From contig CAZPIO010000001.1 of assembly GCA_964586235.1 (NCBI GenBank), forward strand, positions 96,930-160,929: a stretch of 64,000 nucleotides of DNA, given 5' to 3'. The notes below the pieces were generated by a model, which saw nothing but the letters and a program-made list of their open reading frames with translations, searched no databases and was not told where the DNA came from. The stretch comes from JAUCQB01 sp964586235. Its GTDB lineage: Bacteria; Planctomycetota; Phycisphaerae; UBA1845; PWPN01. Position numbers and translations under genes: made by a program. This document shows, piece by piece, positions 17,418 to 26,361 of this stretch. Position 1 is the first letter of the stretch, and each line of letters opens with the position of its first letter.

Positions 17418-18062
17418 GTGGACCTCATCAAGGTAGACGACTTCCTGGAATGGGCTCGCCAACAAGGCGTCGGGCTGGACACCAGATATGCTCCCCCTCA
17501 GTGCCTGATCTTCACTCACGGGAGGGGGGACAGCCGGTTCTGGGGCACGGGCAAGACACCCCGTGAAAGACTGTACACCATCGCCAGTCTGATGCAGGCC
17601 TTGGATCCCTGGGAGAGAGCCTGGGTCTGGAAGAGAGATCCGGTATGGTCGTTTCTCCTGGAAGATGATCTGCAGGAGTCCAGATACGTCTGGTCAATTC
17701 AGCACGTATGGGCGAGTATTGTTCACGGCCTGGGCATCCCACAGGACTTCGAGGGTGCCATCCGTTTCGGCTGGACCGAGTTCCATGCCCTGGCGACCCT
17801 GTTGTTTACGCAGGTACTTTTCGCCGGGAACGTGACGGACGATCTGTTCGTTGTCCCCGACCACGCCCGGCAGATCATCATGATCAGCCACCACGACGTT
17901 GTTCATGTTGACTTCGCCGACGAATCGCGCGTCGCCAGCTTTGTGGATGACCTTGCAAAAAACGACGTTCGACTCCCGGACCATCCTCCGGATTGGACCT
18001 TCAAGATCCCGCACTGGATGAAGAAGCAGGAATCGCCTGTTACGAATGAAGGGTGTTCTTGA
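17418..18062 (+). CDS. Hypothetical cytoplasmic protein
   Basis: The 214-residue protein begins at a GTG with GGAGG nine bases upstream (17404-17408). No family is recognised. It has no signal peptide or membrane helix, is rich in Trp (for example WERAWVWKRDPVW) and contains ISHHDVVHVDF. It is followed by a good rho-independent terminator, which supports a real single-gene transcript. Its function is unknown. Confidence 0.65.
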   Translation: MDLIKVDDFLEWARQQGVGLDTRYAPPQCLIFTHGRGDSRFWGTGKTPRERLYTIASLMQALDPWERAWVWKRDPVWSFLLEDDLQESRYVWSIQHVWASIVHGLGIPQDFEGAIRFGWTEFHALATLLFTQVLFAGNVTDDLFVVPDHARQIIMISHHDVVHVDFADESRVASFVDDLAKNDVRLPDHPPDWTFKIPHWMKKQESPVTNEGCS

Positions 18063-18124
18063 CCAATCGCTTTCGCTCTCAGACGCTTCTGACCTTGAGG
18101 TCGGCTTTCCTCAAGATCGGGGAT

Positions 18125-18156
18125 GAAGCCGGCGTTTTTCACGCCAGCTTCTTTTT
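18125..18156 (+). terminator. Rho-independent terminator of the hypothetical gene, overlapping the alaS 3' end
   Basis: GAAGC-C-GGCG and CGCC-A-GCTTC pair around a T-rich loop and are followed by TTTTT on the plus strand. The right arm and T-run double as the last codons of alaS (Lys-Lys-Lys-Leu-Ala) on the other strand. The minus-strand reading lacks a T-run after the stem, so it serves the plus-strand gene. Confidence 0.75.
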
Positions 18157-20793
18157 AATCCAGTCGCTTGCCAGGGCCAGGGCCTGGGGGATGCCCTCGG
18201 CCTTGCTGCCGCCGGCCTGGGCGAGGTTGGGCTTGCCGCCGCCACGGCCGTCGATGGCCGGGACGATCGCCTGGATCAGCTCGCCGGCCTTGAGCCCCTT
18301 CTTGACCAGATCGTCGGTCATAGCCGCGATCAGCATCGGCTTGCCTTCGGTGCAGACCGCCAGGCAGACCACGGCCGACTGAGCTTCCGTTCGCAGCCAG
18401 TCGGCGGCCTGGCGGACCTGCTCGATCGGCACCTCGGGAAGCTCGCCGACGATGACCGCGCTGCCGCCGATCCGTTCGGCCTTGTCGAGCAGCTCCTGGC
18501 GAACGCTCTTGACGTCCGCCGCCGCTCCCTTGGCCAGTTGCCGGCGGAGCTTCTTGATCTCTTCCTGCAGGCCGCTGATCCGGTCGGGCAACTGGTCGTA
18601 TCCGGCCTTCAGCAGGTTGGACACCTCGCGTGCGGTCCGTTCGAGTTGCTGGACGGCCTCCACCGCCCGCGGGCCGCTGACGGCCGTGATCCGGCGGACG
18701 CCCTTGGCGATACCCTCCTCGCTGATGATCTTGAAGAAGCCGATCTCGCCGGTGCGAGACAGATGCGTGCCGCCGCAGAATTCCATCGAGAAGCCGTCGC
18801 CGATGGTGAGTACACGCACTTCGTCGCCGTACTTGTCGCCGAAGAAGGCCCGCACGCCGGGCAGCTTCTTCGCCTCCTCGATCGGCAATACGCGCGTGCT
18901 CACCGGCAGGTCGGCATACACTTTCTCGTTCACCAGCCGTTCGACCTCGGCCAGCTCATCAAATGTGACCGGTGCATTGTGATCGAAGTCGAACCGCAGC
19001 CGGTCAGGATCGACCACTGAGCCGTGCTGCTTGACACCCTCGCCGAGCACCTGGCGGAGGGCCCAGTGCAGCAGGTGCGTTGCGGTGTGGTTCTTGCGGG
19101 TCAGGTCGCGGGCGGCGTCAACTTCCAAGTGAGCTGCCTGGCCGGCCTCGATCCGGCCGTCGCCAACCGTACCGATGTGGAGGATGCCGTCGCCCAGCCG
19201 TTCGGTCGCCGAGACATCAAAGACCCCGCTGCCAGTAGTGATCGTGCCGGCGTCGCCGACTTGCCCGCCTTGCTCGGCGTAGAAGCAGGTCTCATCGAGC
19301 ACCACGGCCACCTCGCCGTCCTCCGGCGTCAGTGAGCCCGACCGCACCAGCGTGTTACCCTTCACCCAGCCGATGATCCGGGCATCACACTCGCGGCCTT
19401 CGTACTTCGGGGCGTCGTCAGTCACCGGCAATTCGCCCTCGATGGCGATGGCCACGTGCTTCTTGGCCCCGGCCCGGGCCCGCTCCTTGGCCTCGGCCAT
19501 CAGCCGCGCAAAGCCGGCCTCGTCGACCTTCATCCCGCGCTCGGTGGCCATCTGCACGGTCAGGTCGATGGGGAATCCGTATGTGTCATACAGCTTGAAC
19601 GCGTTCTCGGCCGAAATGCTCTTGCCGCCGGCCGCCGCTTCCTCGAACAGAGCGATGCCCCGATCGAGCGTCCGGCCGAAGCTGGCTTCCTCGTCGCGGA
19701 TCAGCTCGGCCACCTTGTCGGGCCGCTCTTTCAGCTCGGGGAACACGTGCCCCATCGTCTCCACGATCGTCGGCACCAGCTTGTAGATGAACGGCTCATG
19801 CTGGCCGAGTTGCTGTCTTCCGAAGCGGGCGGCGCGACGCAGCAGCCGTCGCAGCACGTACCCGCGCCCCTCGTTGCTGGGCTTGGCCCCGTCGGTGATC
19901 GAGAAGGTCAGCATCCGCACGTGATCGGCGATCACCCGGATGGCGATGTCGCTGTTCGAATCGAGCCTGGCGGCGTATTCGTGCCCGCTCAGTTCGCAGA
20001 TCCTCGCAATCAGCGGTGCGAACACGTCGGTGTCGTAGTTGCTCTTCTTGCCCTGCAAAACGGCCACGATCCGCTCGAAGCCCATACCGGTGTCCACGTG
20101 CTTGGCCGGCAGCGGCGTCAGCTTGCCCGACTCGTCCCGGTTGAACTGGATGAACACCAGGTTCCAGATCTCCATGACCTTGGGGTCGCCGGCGTTGACC
20201 AGCCTGGCTCCCGATCCGTCGGGTGTCAGGTCGATGTGGATCTCGCTGCACGGGCCGCAGGGGCCGGATGCTCCCATTTCCCAGAAGTTGTCCTTGTGGC
20301 CGAAGCGCTGCACGTGTGTCGGGTCGATGTCGGTGACCTCGGTCCAGAGCCGGGCGGCCTCGTCGTCGGTTTCCAGCCCTTCCTCGGGAGCGCCGCCGAA
20401 CACCGTGGCGTACAGCCGCTCCTTGGGCAGGCCCCACACGCCGGTGAGCAATTCCCAGGCCCAACTGATGGCCTCGCGCTTGAAGTAGTCGCCCAGCGAC
20501 CAGTTGCCGAGCATCTCGAAGAAGGTGTGGTGATACGTGTCCCGGCCGACCTCCTCGAGGTCGTTATGCTTGCCGGAGACGCGGATGCACTTCTGGGTGT
20601 CGACCGCCCGCTTGAAAGGCCGGCTGCCAGTGCCCAGGAAGACGTCCTTGAACTGGTTCATGCCTGCGTTGGCGAACATGAGCGTGGGGTCGTCGATCGG
20701 CACGACCGGCGAGGACGGCACGGCCGTGTGCCCCTTGCTCTCGAAGAAGGCGATGAAATCCTGTCGAATCTGGTCCGACGTCTTGAAACCCAT
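18139..20793 (-). CDS. alaS: Alanine--tRNA ligase
   Basis: AlaRS charges tRNA(Ala). The start is ATG 20791-20793 (MGFKTSDQIRQDFIAFFESK), the conserved class II N-terminus. The open frame extends 89 codons upstream but without family sequence. The 884-residue length is typical. Visible parts are the catalytic domain with motif 2/3 elements (RFGHKDNFWEMGASGPCGPC, GRGYVLRRLLRRAAR) and the editing domain with zinc-binding HTATHLLH (about residue 567) and FCGGTH (about 672). A C-terminal oligomerisation/C-Ala region with a coiled-coil stretch (LQEEIKKLRRQLAKG) and a Gly-rich segment GRGGGKPNLAQAGG completes it. It is complete and highly conserved. Confidence 0.97.
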   Translation of the reverse strand: MGFKTSDQIRQDFIAFFESKGHTAVPSSPVVPIDDPTLMFANAGMNQFKDVFLGTGSRPFKRAVDTQKCIRVSGKHNDLEEVGRDTYHHTFFEMLGNWSLGDYFKREAISWAWELLTGVWGLPKERLYATVFGGAPEEGLETDDEAARLWTEVTDIDPTHVQRFGHKDNFWEMGASGPCGPCSEIHIDLTPDGSGARLVNAGDPKVMEIWNLVFIQFNRDESGKLTPLPAKHVDTGMGFERIVAVLQGKKSNYDTDVFAPLIARICELSGHEYAARLDSNSDIAIRVIADHVRMLTFSITDGAKPSNEGRGYVLRRLLRRAARFGRQQLGQHEPFIYKLVPTIVETMGHVFPELKERPDKVAELIRDEEASFGRTLDRGIALFEEAAAGGKSISAENAFKLYDTYGFPIDLTVQMATERGMKVDEAGFARLMAEAKERARAGAKKHVAIAIEGELPVTDDAPKYEGRECDARIIGWVKGNTLVRSGSLTPEDGEVAVVLDETCFYAEQGGQVGDAGTITTGSGVFDVSATERLGDGILHIGTVGDGRIEAGQAAHLEVDAARDLTRKNHTATHLLHWALRQVLGEGVKQHGSVVDPDRLRFDFDHNAPVTFDELAEVERLVNEKVYADLPVSTRVLPIEEAKKLPGVRAFFGDKYGDEVRVLTIGDGFSMEFCGGTHLSRTGEIGFFKIISEEGIAKGVRRITAVSGPRAVEAVQQLERTAREVSNLLKAGYDQLPDRISGLQEEIKKLRRQLAKGAAADVKSVRQELLDKAERIGGSAVIVGELPEVPIEQVRQAADWLRTEAQSAVVCLAVCTEGKPMLIAAMTDDLVKKGLKAGELIQAIVPAIDGRGGGKPNLAQAGGSKAEGIPQALALASDWIKKKLA

Positions 20794-21017
20794 GGACGTT
20801 CCCTGCTCCGGAAAAAGGTCCTCGCTCACCCGCCAACGGCCGGGACAACGCCTGCCCAGGCCCGGCGAAAGCCGCCCGAAACACCGGGCGGCACATTCTA
20901 GCCGATCCCCACGGGCCGGGGGAATGGCCTGCCGGCGACCGGGCAAAGAACGTGTGCATCCGAGGAAGAGTGACACGCGAAAGAGGGTGGTAAAGCAGAG
21001 AGGGGGGCAAGCGAGAA

Positions 21018-21063
21018 GGGGTGGCATGGCCAAGCCCCGGCCTGCCGGGGGCGCCGCCATGTT
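21018..21063 (+). repeat. Dispersed nested-hairpin element, copy 3
   Basis: GGGTGGCATGGCCAAGCCCC, then GGCCTGCCGGGGGCGCCGCC, then ATG. The inner stem CCCCGGC-CT-GCCGGGG is perfect and the outer arms CATGGC/GCCATG are intact. It lies in the 381-base gap between alaS and the Ser-rich TPR gene; apart from this element and the terminator at 21086 I see nothing else there. Confidence 0.8.
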
Positions 21064-21085
21064 GTCTTCTCAACGGCGTTACCTG

Positions 21086-21116
21086 TGAAAACGGCCGGCG
21101 GGGTCGCCGGCCGTTT
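21086..21116 (-). terminator. Strong hairpin terminator of the Ser-rich TPR gene
   Basis: AAACGGCCGGCG (21089-21100) and CGCCGGCCGTTT (21105-21116) form a perfect 12-bp stem with loop GGGT. Read leftward, it follows the stop at 21175 by about 60 bases and ends in TTTTC. Confidence 0.75.
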
Positions 21117-21174
21117 GAGTTCTGCCGAATTCTCGGGAGTCTGTGCAGTCTGCCTGCGGTTCAGGCCCGCCGCA

Positions 21175-23376
21175 TCACGGCGGAGGCGAGCCGAACGGGT
21201 TGCTGAAATCGCCCTCGAGCGCCGGGGCCGCCGGAGCGGGTTCCGGGGCGGGGGGAACCTCCGGAGTCGCCTCGCCCACCGGGTCGGGTTGCGACTCGTT
21301 CGACTGCATCTCGCCGGCCGGCTCGCTCCCAGACGACTCCTGCTCAGCCTTCGCGGCCTCCTGCGCCTCCTTCACGAGCTGATCGAGCGGCTTGGCGTTC
21401 AGGAAAATGTCCGCCACGTCGGCATCAGCCGGGGAACGTTTCTTGATCCCCTCGAACGTCTCCTTGGCATGCGGACGGTCGGCGATGAAATGCTGGACGA
21501 ATCCCAGCACCAGCCAGCCATCAATATCCTCCTTGTTCTCATTCACATGACGGACCAGGTTGGACACGTGCCGATCGAAGTCTGACATCTTCCCATACCG
21601 ATCACGCAGATCGAACAACGAGTTCACCACATCAGGAATCTTGCGAATCGCCCGACGGATGGCGGTTGCGGAGTTCGCGTAATCACCGGTCGCAAAACGC
21701 GCCACCGCGTAGGCCAGCAGCGCATCAATGTTGTCCGGCACGGCCATCGACACCCTCATGAAGTTCTGAGCGGCCTTCTCATAGTCGCCGTTGCTGAACA
21801 GCTCGACGCCTTCCTTCATCAGTTGGTCCATCTCTTCGGTGGACAGCCCCTGTCCCTGAGTTGTGCTGGACGCGGGCAACTCGGCCGGCGCCGGAGGCTG
21901 GGTCTGCTGCTGAACCGGCGGCTGCTGAGCGCTTTCCACAGGCTGTTGCTGCGGCTGAGCCTGCTGCACCTGGCCCGGAGGAACGGTTGCATAAGCGCCC
22001 GGCGTCTCGACTTCCACGCCCGGGGCGGGCTGGCCTTCGTAGGCGACCGCGCCCGGCACGACTACCGGCTGCGGTGCGACTACATAACTCGGGACCACCA
22101 CGGTTTCATACACCGGCCAGGTGTAGACCGGATACGCCGGATACGCCGGGTAATAATACGGATAGTAGTACGGGTCGTAGCTGCAGAAGCCGAAGCCCAT
22201 CCAGAAGCTCGAGTGAGAGTGGATGTGGCACGAATGACGCGGCCGGTGACAGCCGCAGTAGTCCCACCTCTGGCCGCCGAAGAAGTGGCGGTCACCGCCG
22301 TAATGATCACCTCGGTGACGGTTCACGCTCACGTTCAGCCTGCTGGAGCGATCGGAGTTCACGAAATACCCATTATCACCGCCACGCTTGATCGAGACCG
22401 GCGAACGCCCCAGCGACCTCCCATCGAAGAACGTTGAACGTCCACCGGACGAGCCGGTGGAGAAGCTGCTGCCGGACCTGGGCGTGCGCGAGTCGGACGG
22501 AACCCTGGTGTTGCCGCCGGATGACGGCGGTTGGAGCACTGAGATGCTCCCGTTGGAGCCCTTGGTGCCCGATTGCGCCGAGGACGACCCCGTCCTGCCG
22601 GCCGGAGGCGTCTGGCCGGTCGGCGTCTTGCGACCGAGCGAAGGCCCCATGAACGTCGGACGATCGGATCCGGACGAGGAGCCCGATCGGCCCGATGGCG
22701 TAGGATTCACAGTGGAACCGCTCTTGTTCGATCCGCTGGGCAGCGGCACCCTCACATTGCCGGTCTGGCCTGCACGGGGTGAGGAGGGACTATTCAAGCC
22801 GGATCCGGACGGTCCCGGCGTGACCGGTGTCTGTCTGCCGAACAAAGGCCGCGAAATCGGTGTCTGAGACGACCCCGAACCAGATCCTGTCGCCGCCGGA
22901 GGACCCACAGTCGCACCTGACCTTGGGAGGGACAGCGAGGACCCGCCAGAATTAGTCGACGCCCCGGTTCTCGGTGAGCCCGAGACGGCTGGCTTTGGTG
23001 TCGACGGAGCACGAGTGCCGGACGGCGGATTGACCGTGTAACTCCGGGAACCCGACGGCGCCGGACGCACCGATGGTGTGGCGCTGGATGTCGACGGCCT
23101 TGGAGCCGCGATGCTGGGTCGCGAAAACGAGCTTTGGCTGCGGGATGGCAGACTGAAGCTCGAGCGCGAACTGCCGGAGCTGCTTCGAGGCGCAGAGCTG
23201 AAACTCGGACGCCCTGAGTAAGATCTCGACGACCCTACCGAGCGACCGGACGAGCCGGAATAACCGCGCCTGGAACCGCTTCGCTCCGCAAATGCTGTCG
23301 TTGCAGCTGCCAGGACCACGCTTACCAGTCCACAAACAACTGTCCTGAATAATCTTGCGCCAGTTCTTGTAGACAT
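21175..23376 (-). CDS. Exported Ser/Gly/Pro-rich protein with His/Tyr-rich centre and TPR domain
   Basis: I start it at ATG 23374-23376 (MSTRTGARLFRTVVCGLVSV), a signal peptide with AGGGGG upstream; 733 residues. Residues about 30-340 are low-complexity Ser/Gly/Arg/Pro/Thr. A segment rich in His, Cys and Trp follows (HRGDHYGGDRHFFGGQRWDY), then DPYYYPYYYPAYPAYPVYTW, then a Gln/Pro-rich linker. Residues about 540-680 form TPR-like helices (EEMDQLMKEGVELFSNGDYE, AAQNFMRVSMAVPDNIDALL). The C-terminus is acidic and Pro-rich. This arrangement is common in planctomycete exported proteins of unknown role; a periplasmic scaffolding or surface function is inferred. Confidence 0.75.
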   Translation of the reverse strand: MSTRTGARLFRTVVCGLVSVVLAAATTAFAERSGSRRGYSGSSGRSVGSSRSYSGRPSFSSAPRSSSGSSRSSFSLPSRSQSSFSRPSIAAPRPSTSSATPSVRPAPSGSRSYTVNPPSGTRAPSTPKPAVSGSPRTGASTNSGGSSLSLPRSGATVGPPAATGSGSGSSQTPISRPLFGRQTPVTPGPSGSGLNSPSSPRAGQTGNVRVPLPSGSNKSGSTVNPTPSGRSGSSSGSDRPTFMGPSLGRKTPTGQTPPAGRTGSSSAQSGTKGSNGSISVLQPPSSGGNTRVPSDSRTPRSGSSFSTGSSGGRSTFFDGRSLGRSPVSIKRGGDNGYFVNSDRSSRLNVSVNRHRGDHYGGDRHFFGGQRWDYCGCHRPRHSCHIHSHSSFWMGFGFCSYDPYYYPYYYPAYPAYPVYTWPVYETVVVPSYVVAPQPVVVPGAVAYEGQPAPGVEVETPGAYATVPPGQVQQAQPQQQPVESAQQPPVQQQTQPPAPAELPASSTTQGQGLSTEEMDQLMKEGVELFSNGDYEKAAQNFMRVSMAVPDNIDALLAYAVARFATGDYANSATAIRRAIRKIPDVVNSLFDLRDRYGKMSDFDRHVSNLVRHVNENKEDIDGWLVLGFVQHFIADRPHAKETFEGIKKRSPADADVADIFLNAKPLDQLVKEAQEAAKAEQESSGSEPAGEMQSNESQPDPVGEATPEVPPAPEPAPAAPALEGDFSNPFGSPPP

Positions 23377-23481
23377 GATTTCAAACCCCCTGACCGCCTG
23401 CCAAGTGCGTTCTGTCATGGCCGTATGGCGATTGTTCACCTCGTATAGTCAAACCCTCATCGATCCTTCCGGCGACCGGGT

Positions 23482-24156
23482 TCACATGTCCATTATCGGA
23501 CGTAAATCGGTCCAAACCAGGTCCGGCCGCTCGGTGCCGATATCGCTGATCCGACCTTCTCGGCGGACCCATGCCGCCCTGAGGCCGGCCGCGTGAGCCC
23601 CGCCCACATCGCTGTGGACCGAGTCTCCAATATGGATGACACACTCTGGACGCCAACCGGTAAGTCGAAGTGCGGTTTCGAAGATGCCCCGGTCGGGTTT
23701 ATAACTGCGTGCCATCTCCGAGGTGACCACGAATTCGAAGCTTAAGTTATTTAACGCCAATGCTTTATGGATCTGAATATCGTCTGCGTTGCTGACCAGG
23801 CAGATGGGCAGTTTTCGCTTGGCCATGACTTCGCGGACTTCTTCGCATAGCGGTGGGGCGGCCAGATACTCCTGGAGTATGGCCACGGCCTGCTCGACGT
23901 CGACCTGCCCGATCACCGGCTCAAGGGTCTCGATGAGGGTGTCCCGCTCGATGTCCACCAGCTTGCGGAAACCTAGCCCGTCCGGCGACTCGATCGCCTG
24001 AAAATAGGCCCGACCCCAGCGCAAGGCCAGTTCCTCAGCGGCCATCGGCAGCGCATGGGTGTCGATCACGGCCTGGCAGGCCGATTCCACCGCCTGCCGG
24101 TCGCCGCCCACGACCGTGCCGTAGAAGTCCAGGAATAGTCCTTGCAGTTCTGCCAT
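23482..24156 (-). CDS. HAD-superfamily hydrolase
   Basis: The 224-residue protein starts at ATG 24154-24156 (MAELQGLFLDFYGTVVGGD). HAD motif I is DFYGT, in which the second Asp of DxDxT is replaced by Tyr as in some haloacid dehalogenase/phosphatase branches. Motif II is CLVSNADD, motif III the Lys of SYKPDRGIF, and motif IV GDSVHSDVGGA. A helical cap lies between motifs I and II. The fold suggests a small-molecule phosphatase or dehalogenase; the substrate is unknown. A longer frame upstream lacks family features and overlaps the neighbouring phosphatase gene. The ribosome-binding site is weak. Confidence 0.85.
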   Translation of the reverse strand: MAELQGLFLDFYGTVVGGDRQAVESACQAVIDTHALPMAAEELALRWGRAYFQAIESPDGLGFRKLVDIERDTLIETLEPVIGQVDVEQAVAILQEYLAAPPLCEEVREVMAKRKLPICLVSNADDIQIHKALALNNLSFEFVVTSEMARSYKPDRGIFETALRLTGWRPECVIHIGDSVHSDVGGAHAAGLRAAWVRREGRISDIGTERPDLVWTDLRPIMDM

Positions 24157-24238
24157 CGGCCGCCACTCATCTTCCCGGTGGGCAATTATAACGGTAAACG
24201 GCTGAAGTGACTGCGCGCCGGCGCGATCAGCAAGGCCA

Positions 24239-25426
24239 TCAAGATGATAGCCGCTCGATGACCAGGCAGGACTGATCATCGGTGGGTTGCAGGCTGCCCT
24301 CCGCACCGTCCAGATGGTGAGCCAGAGCTTCGAGGAATTCTTGGGCGGGAAGGCGACTGGCCTCGACGAACACCTGGCCGAAATGAGTCTGCCCGTCGGA
24401 CTCGCGGCTTGACAGGATGATGTTCTCGAGGCCGTCGCTGTAGATAAAGAGCTTGTCACCGGGTGCCATCACCAGGCTGACGCTCGGGAACTCCCCATCC
24501 GGAAAGACACCAAGGAGCCCGCCTGACGTCTCCACCTCGCGGCTGCACCCGCCCGTGGTCACGTGGATCGGATGCGGATGGCCCGCGCGTGCGAACGTCA
24601 CCTCGTGCGTGCCGACATCGATGCAACCGTAGCACGCAGTCACGAACTGGCAGTTCGGCAACTGCTGGGCGGCGAGGTCCGAGTTGAGCGACGTCAGGAT
24701 GTCGCTGGGCGAGGCCAGAACGCACTGGTTGTCGCGAACACGCCGGCCGACGATGGCTTCCTTGATAAACATGGTCAGAAGGCCCGCGGCCACGCCGTGC
24801 CCCATCGCGTCGGCCAGGAAGAAGCCGATGCGACGTTCATCAAACTGCCGAATGTCGTAAATATCGCCCGATACCCAGGTGGCGGGGCGGTACATCGCGG
24901 CAAAGCGAATATCCGCCACTTCCGGGAACGACTTGGGCAGGAAATCCCGCTGCAGTCGCCCCGCAAGCCTCAATTCCTGATCCACCTCGAGCAGGTTTTC
25001 ATTGACCCGCCGGCCCAGCCGCTGCATGGCCGTCATCTGTTCACCCATGCGGCGGAGATGCGGCTTGATATGTCGCAGGGCCGACAGCCAGCCCAGCAAG
25101 CCCTCCGCCGAGACGCCGGCGGGCACGCGAATGAACACCTCGCCGCACCCAGGAACAACTCCGCAGGCACCTGGGCCGAAAACGACGCCCAGCAGATGAT
25201 GCGAGACGAGGGCATCGGCCAGCAGGAACGCGGCCCGATCAACCATCTGGCGCGAGTTGGCCTCATCCTGCTGGACGAGGACAACCACCTCCACGCTCGC
25301 CAGGAGCGTCGGGTCGCGGGCTTCCTGCAGCGAACCGACGAAAACGACGTCCGCTTTGCCCGATGTGACCAGGCTCGCGAGAGCCGATGGAAGACTGTCC
25401 GAGGCGCCGGCAATCAGCAGGCGCAA
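24239..25426 (-). CDS. SpoIIE/RsbU-type PPM serine phosphatase
   Basis: The C-terminal half (about 170-395) is a PPM/SpoIIE phosphatase domain with metal-binding acidic motifs VSGDIYDI, FLADAMGHGVAAGLLT, FVTACYGCID, RAGHPHPI, GLLGVFPDGEF and KLFIYSDGLEN. The N-terminal half (1-120) is an alpha/beta region resembling a degenerate receiver domain, linked by a helix (MGEQMTAMQRLGRRVNENLL). Such proteins usually dephosphorylate anti-sigma factor antagonists in partner-switching cascades, but no STAS or anti-sigma gene is nearby. The predicted start is TTG at 25424-25426 with no clear ribosome-binding site, so the start is uncertain. Confidence 0.88.
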   Translation of the reverse strand: MRLLIAGASDSLPSALASLVTSGKADVVFVGSLQEARDPTLLASVEVVVLVQQDEANSRQMVDRAAFLLADALVSHHLLGVVFGPGACGVVPGCGEVFIRVPAGVSAEGLLGWLSALRHIKPHLRRMGEQMTAMQRLGRRVNENLLEVDQELRLAGRLQRDFLPKSFPEVADIRFAAMYRPATWVSGDIYDIRQFDERRIGFFLADAMGHGVAAGLLTMFIKEAIVGRRVRDNQCVLASPSDILTSLNSDLAAQQLPNCQFVTACYGCIDVGTHEVTFARAGHPHPIHVTTGGCSREVETSGGLLGVFPDGEFPSVSLVMAPGDKLFIYSDGLENIILSSRESDGQTHFGQVFVEASRLPAQEFLEALAHHLDGAEGSLQPTDDQSCLVIERLSS

Positions 25427-25564
25427 CGGTTTGACCGCCGGTGCGACAGGTTGTGTCGATAACTGCGACAGGCCCGGCTGCTCCCGAAGTGACCGACCCG
25501 GCCGGCTGGCGATGCGCGAGACGCGCGCGCAGCCTCCGGCAACTCTTCCAGCTTCAGATTCGAC

Positions 25565-26146
25565 TCAACGGGACGCGCCCTTGAGGACCTGGCCCGGGAT
25601 TTGGACCTTGTCTCCCACCTTGACGCCGAGGTGGGCGAGTAATCCGGCCTTTACCTCGAGGGCCATGAGCGCCGGCTGCCCCGAGGGATACACGCGGGTC
25701 TCCAGGGGGGCCATGGTGTGGATGCTGACGATCTCTCCGTCCGTGCGGATATAGGCGATGTCGAGCGGAGTGATCGTGTTGTGCATCCAGAACGACAGCG
25801 GTCGTTCGAAGGGGAAAACGAAGAGCATGCCCCGGTGGATGTCCGATAACTTGCTGTCGATCTTCTCTTGAAACGAAGCCAGCTCCTCTTCCGTGACCTG
25901 CATGAGACCGAGTTGCTGCTCCTTGCTGTTTCTCGCCACCCAGACCTCAAACTGATGCGTACCGATGGAGATCCGCTTCTTTTCCATTTTGCTCAGGTTG
26001 TTGCGATTGGCTGGTGTCCCCGTGGGTGCGCCGAGATCGCTGCCCCCGTCACATCCACCCAGAGCGAACGACAGAACGAGACAGCAGGTGACGACTCTCC
26101 GTCGCGAACCGCCGGCATGCAAGTATCTTAACCGATTTGCAGCCAC
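25565..26146 (-). CDS. DUF192-family lipoprotein
   Basis: The 193-residue frame has a lipoprotein signal (VVTCCLVLSFALGGCDGG; lipobox with Cys), a Ser/Thr/Asn-rich linker, and a DUF192 domain. The domain shows VWVARNSKEQQLGLM, RGMLFVFPFERPLSFWMHNT, ITPLDIAYI and the C-terminal ALMALEVKAGLLAHLGVKVG. DUF192 proteins are small exported beta-rich proteins of unknown biochemistry. The first start is a GTG at 26146; a later start nearer the hydrophobic segment is possible. It is divergent from the antiporter gene at 26362. Confidence 0.85.
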   Translation of the reverse strand: MAANRLRYLHAGGSRRRVVTCCLVLSFALGGCDGGSDLGAPTGTPANRNNLSKMEKKRISIGTHQFEVWVARNSKEQQLGLMQVTEEELASFQEKIDSKLSDIHRGMLFVFPFERPLSFWMHNTITPLDIAYIRTDGEIVSIHTMAPLETRVYPSGQPALMALEVKAGLLAHLGVKVGDKVQIPGQVLKGASR

Positions 26147-26361
26147 GGACGGCGTTTCCTCCGCTTAAGCTGTTGATTCGGGCATCACCCTCGTCTAGCC
26201 TGCTTCGCCCAACGGCAGCGATCGGTTGTCCCGAGTCGGGAGTCAGTATAGACCTGCGTCCCGGGCACCGCAAACTGCCGATACAGTCACGATATCGCGG
26301 CCGTCAGCACGGGAGCTGTATCTCGGCCGGGTAAGGGTGCCAGTCACACGGAGGACGGCGC

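Noticed and set aside
19456..20901. 481-codon open frame antisense to alaS
   Set aside because: The sense strand is the fully conserved AlaRS; the antisense product has no recognisable domain.
20794..21060. N-terminal extension of alaS
   Set aside because: The extra 89 codons run through the dispersed repeat and lack AlaRS homology; the ATG at 20793 opens the conserved N-terminus.
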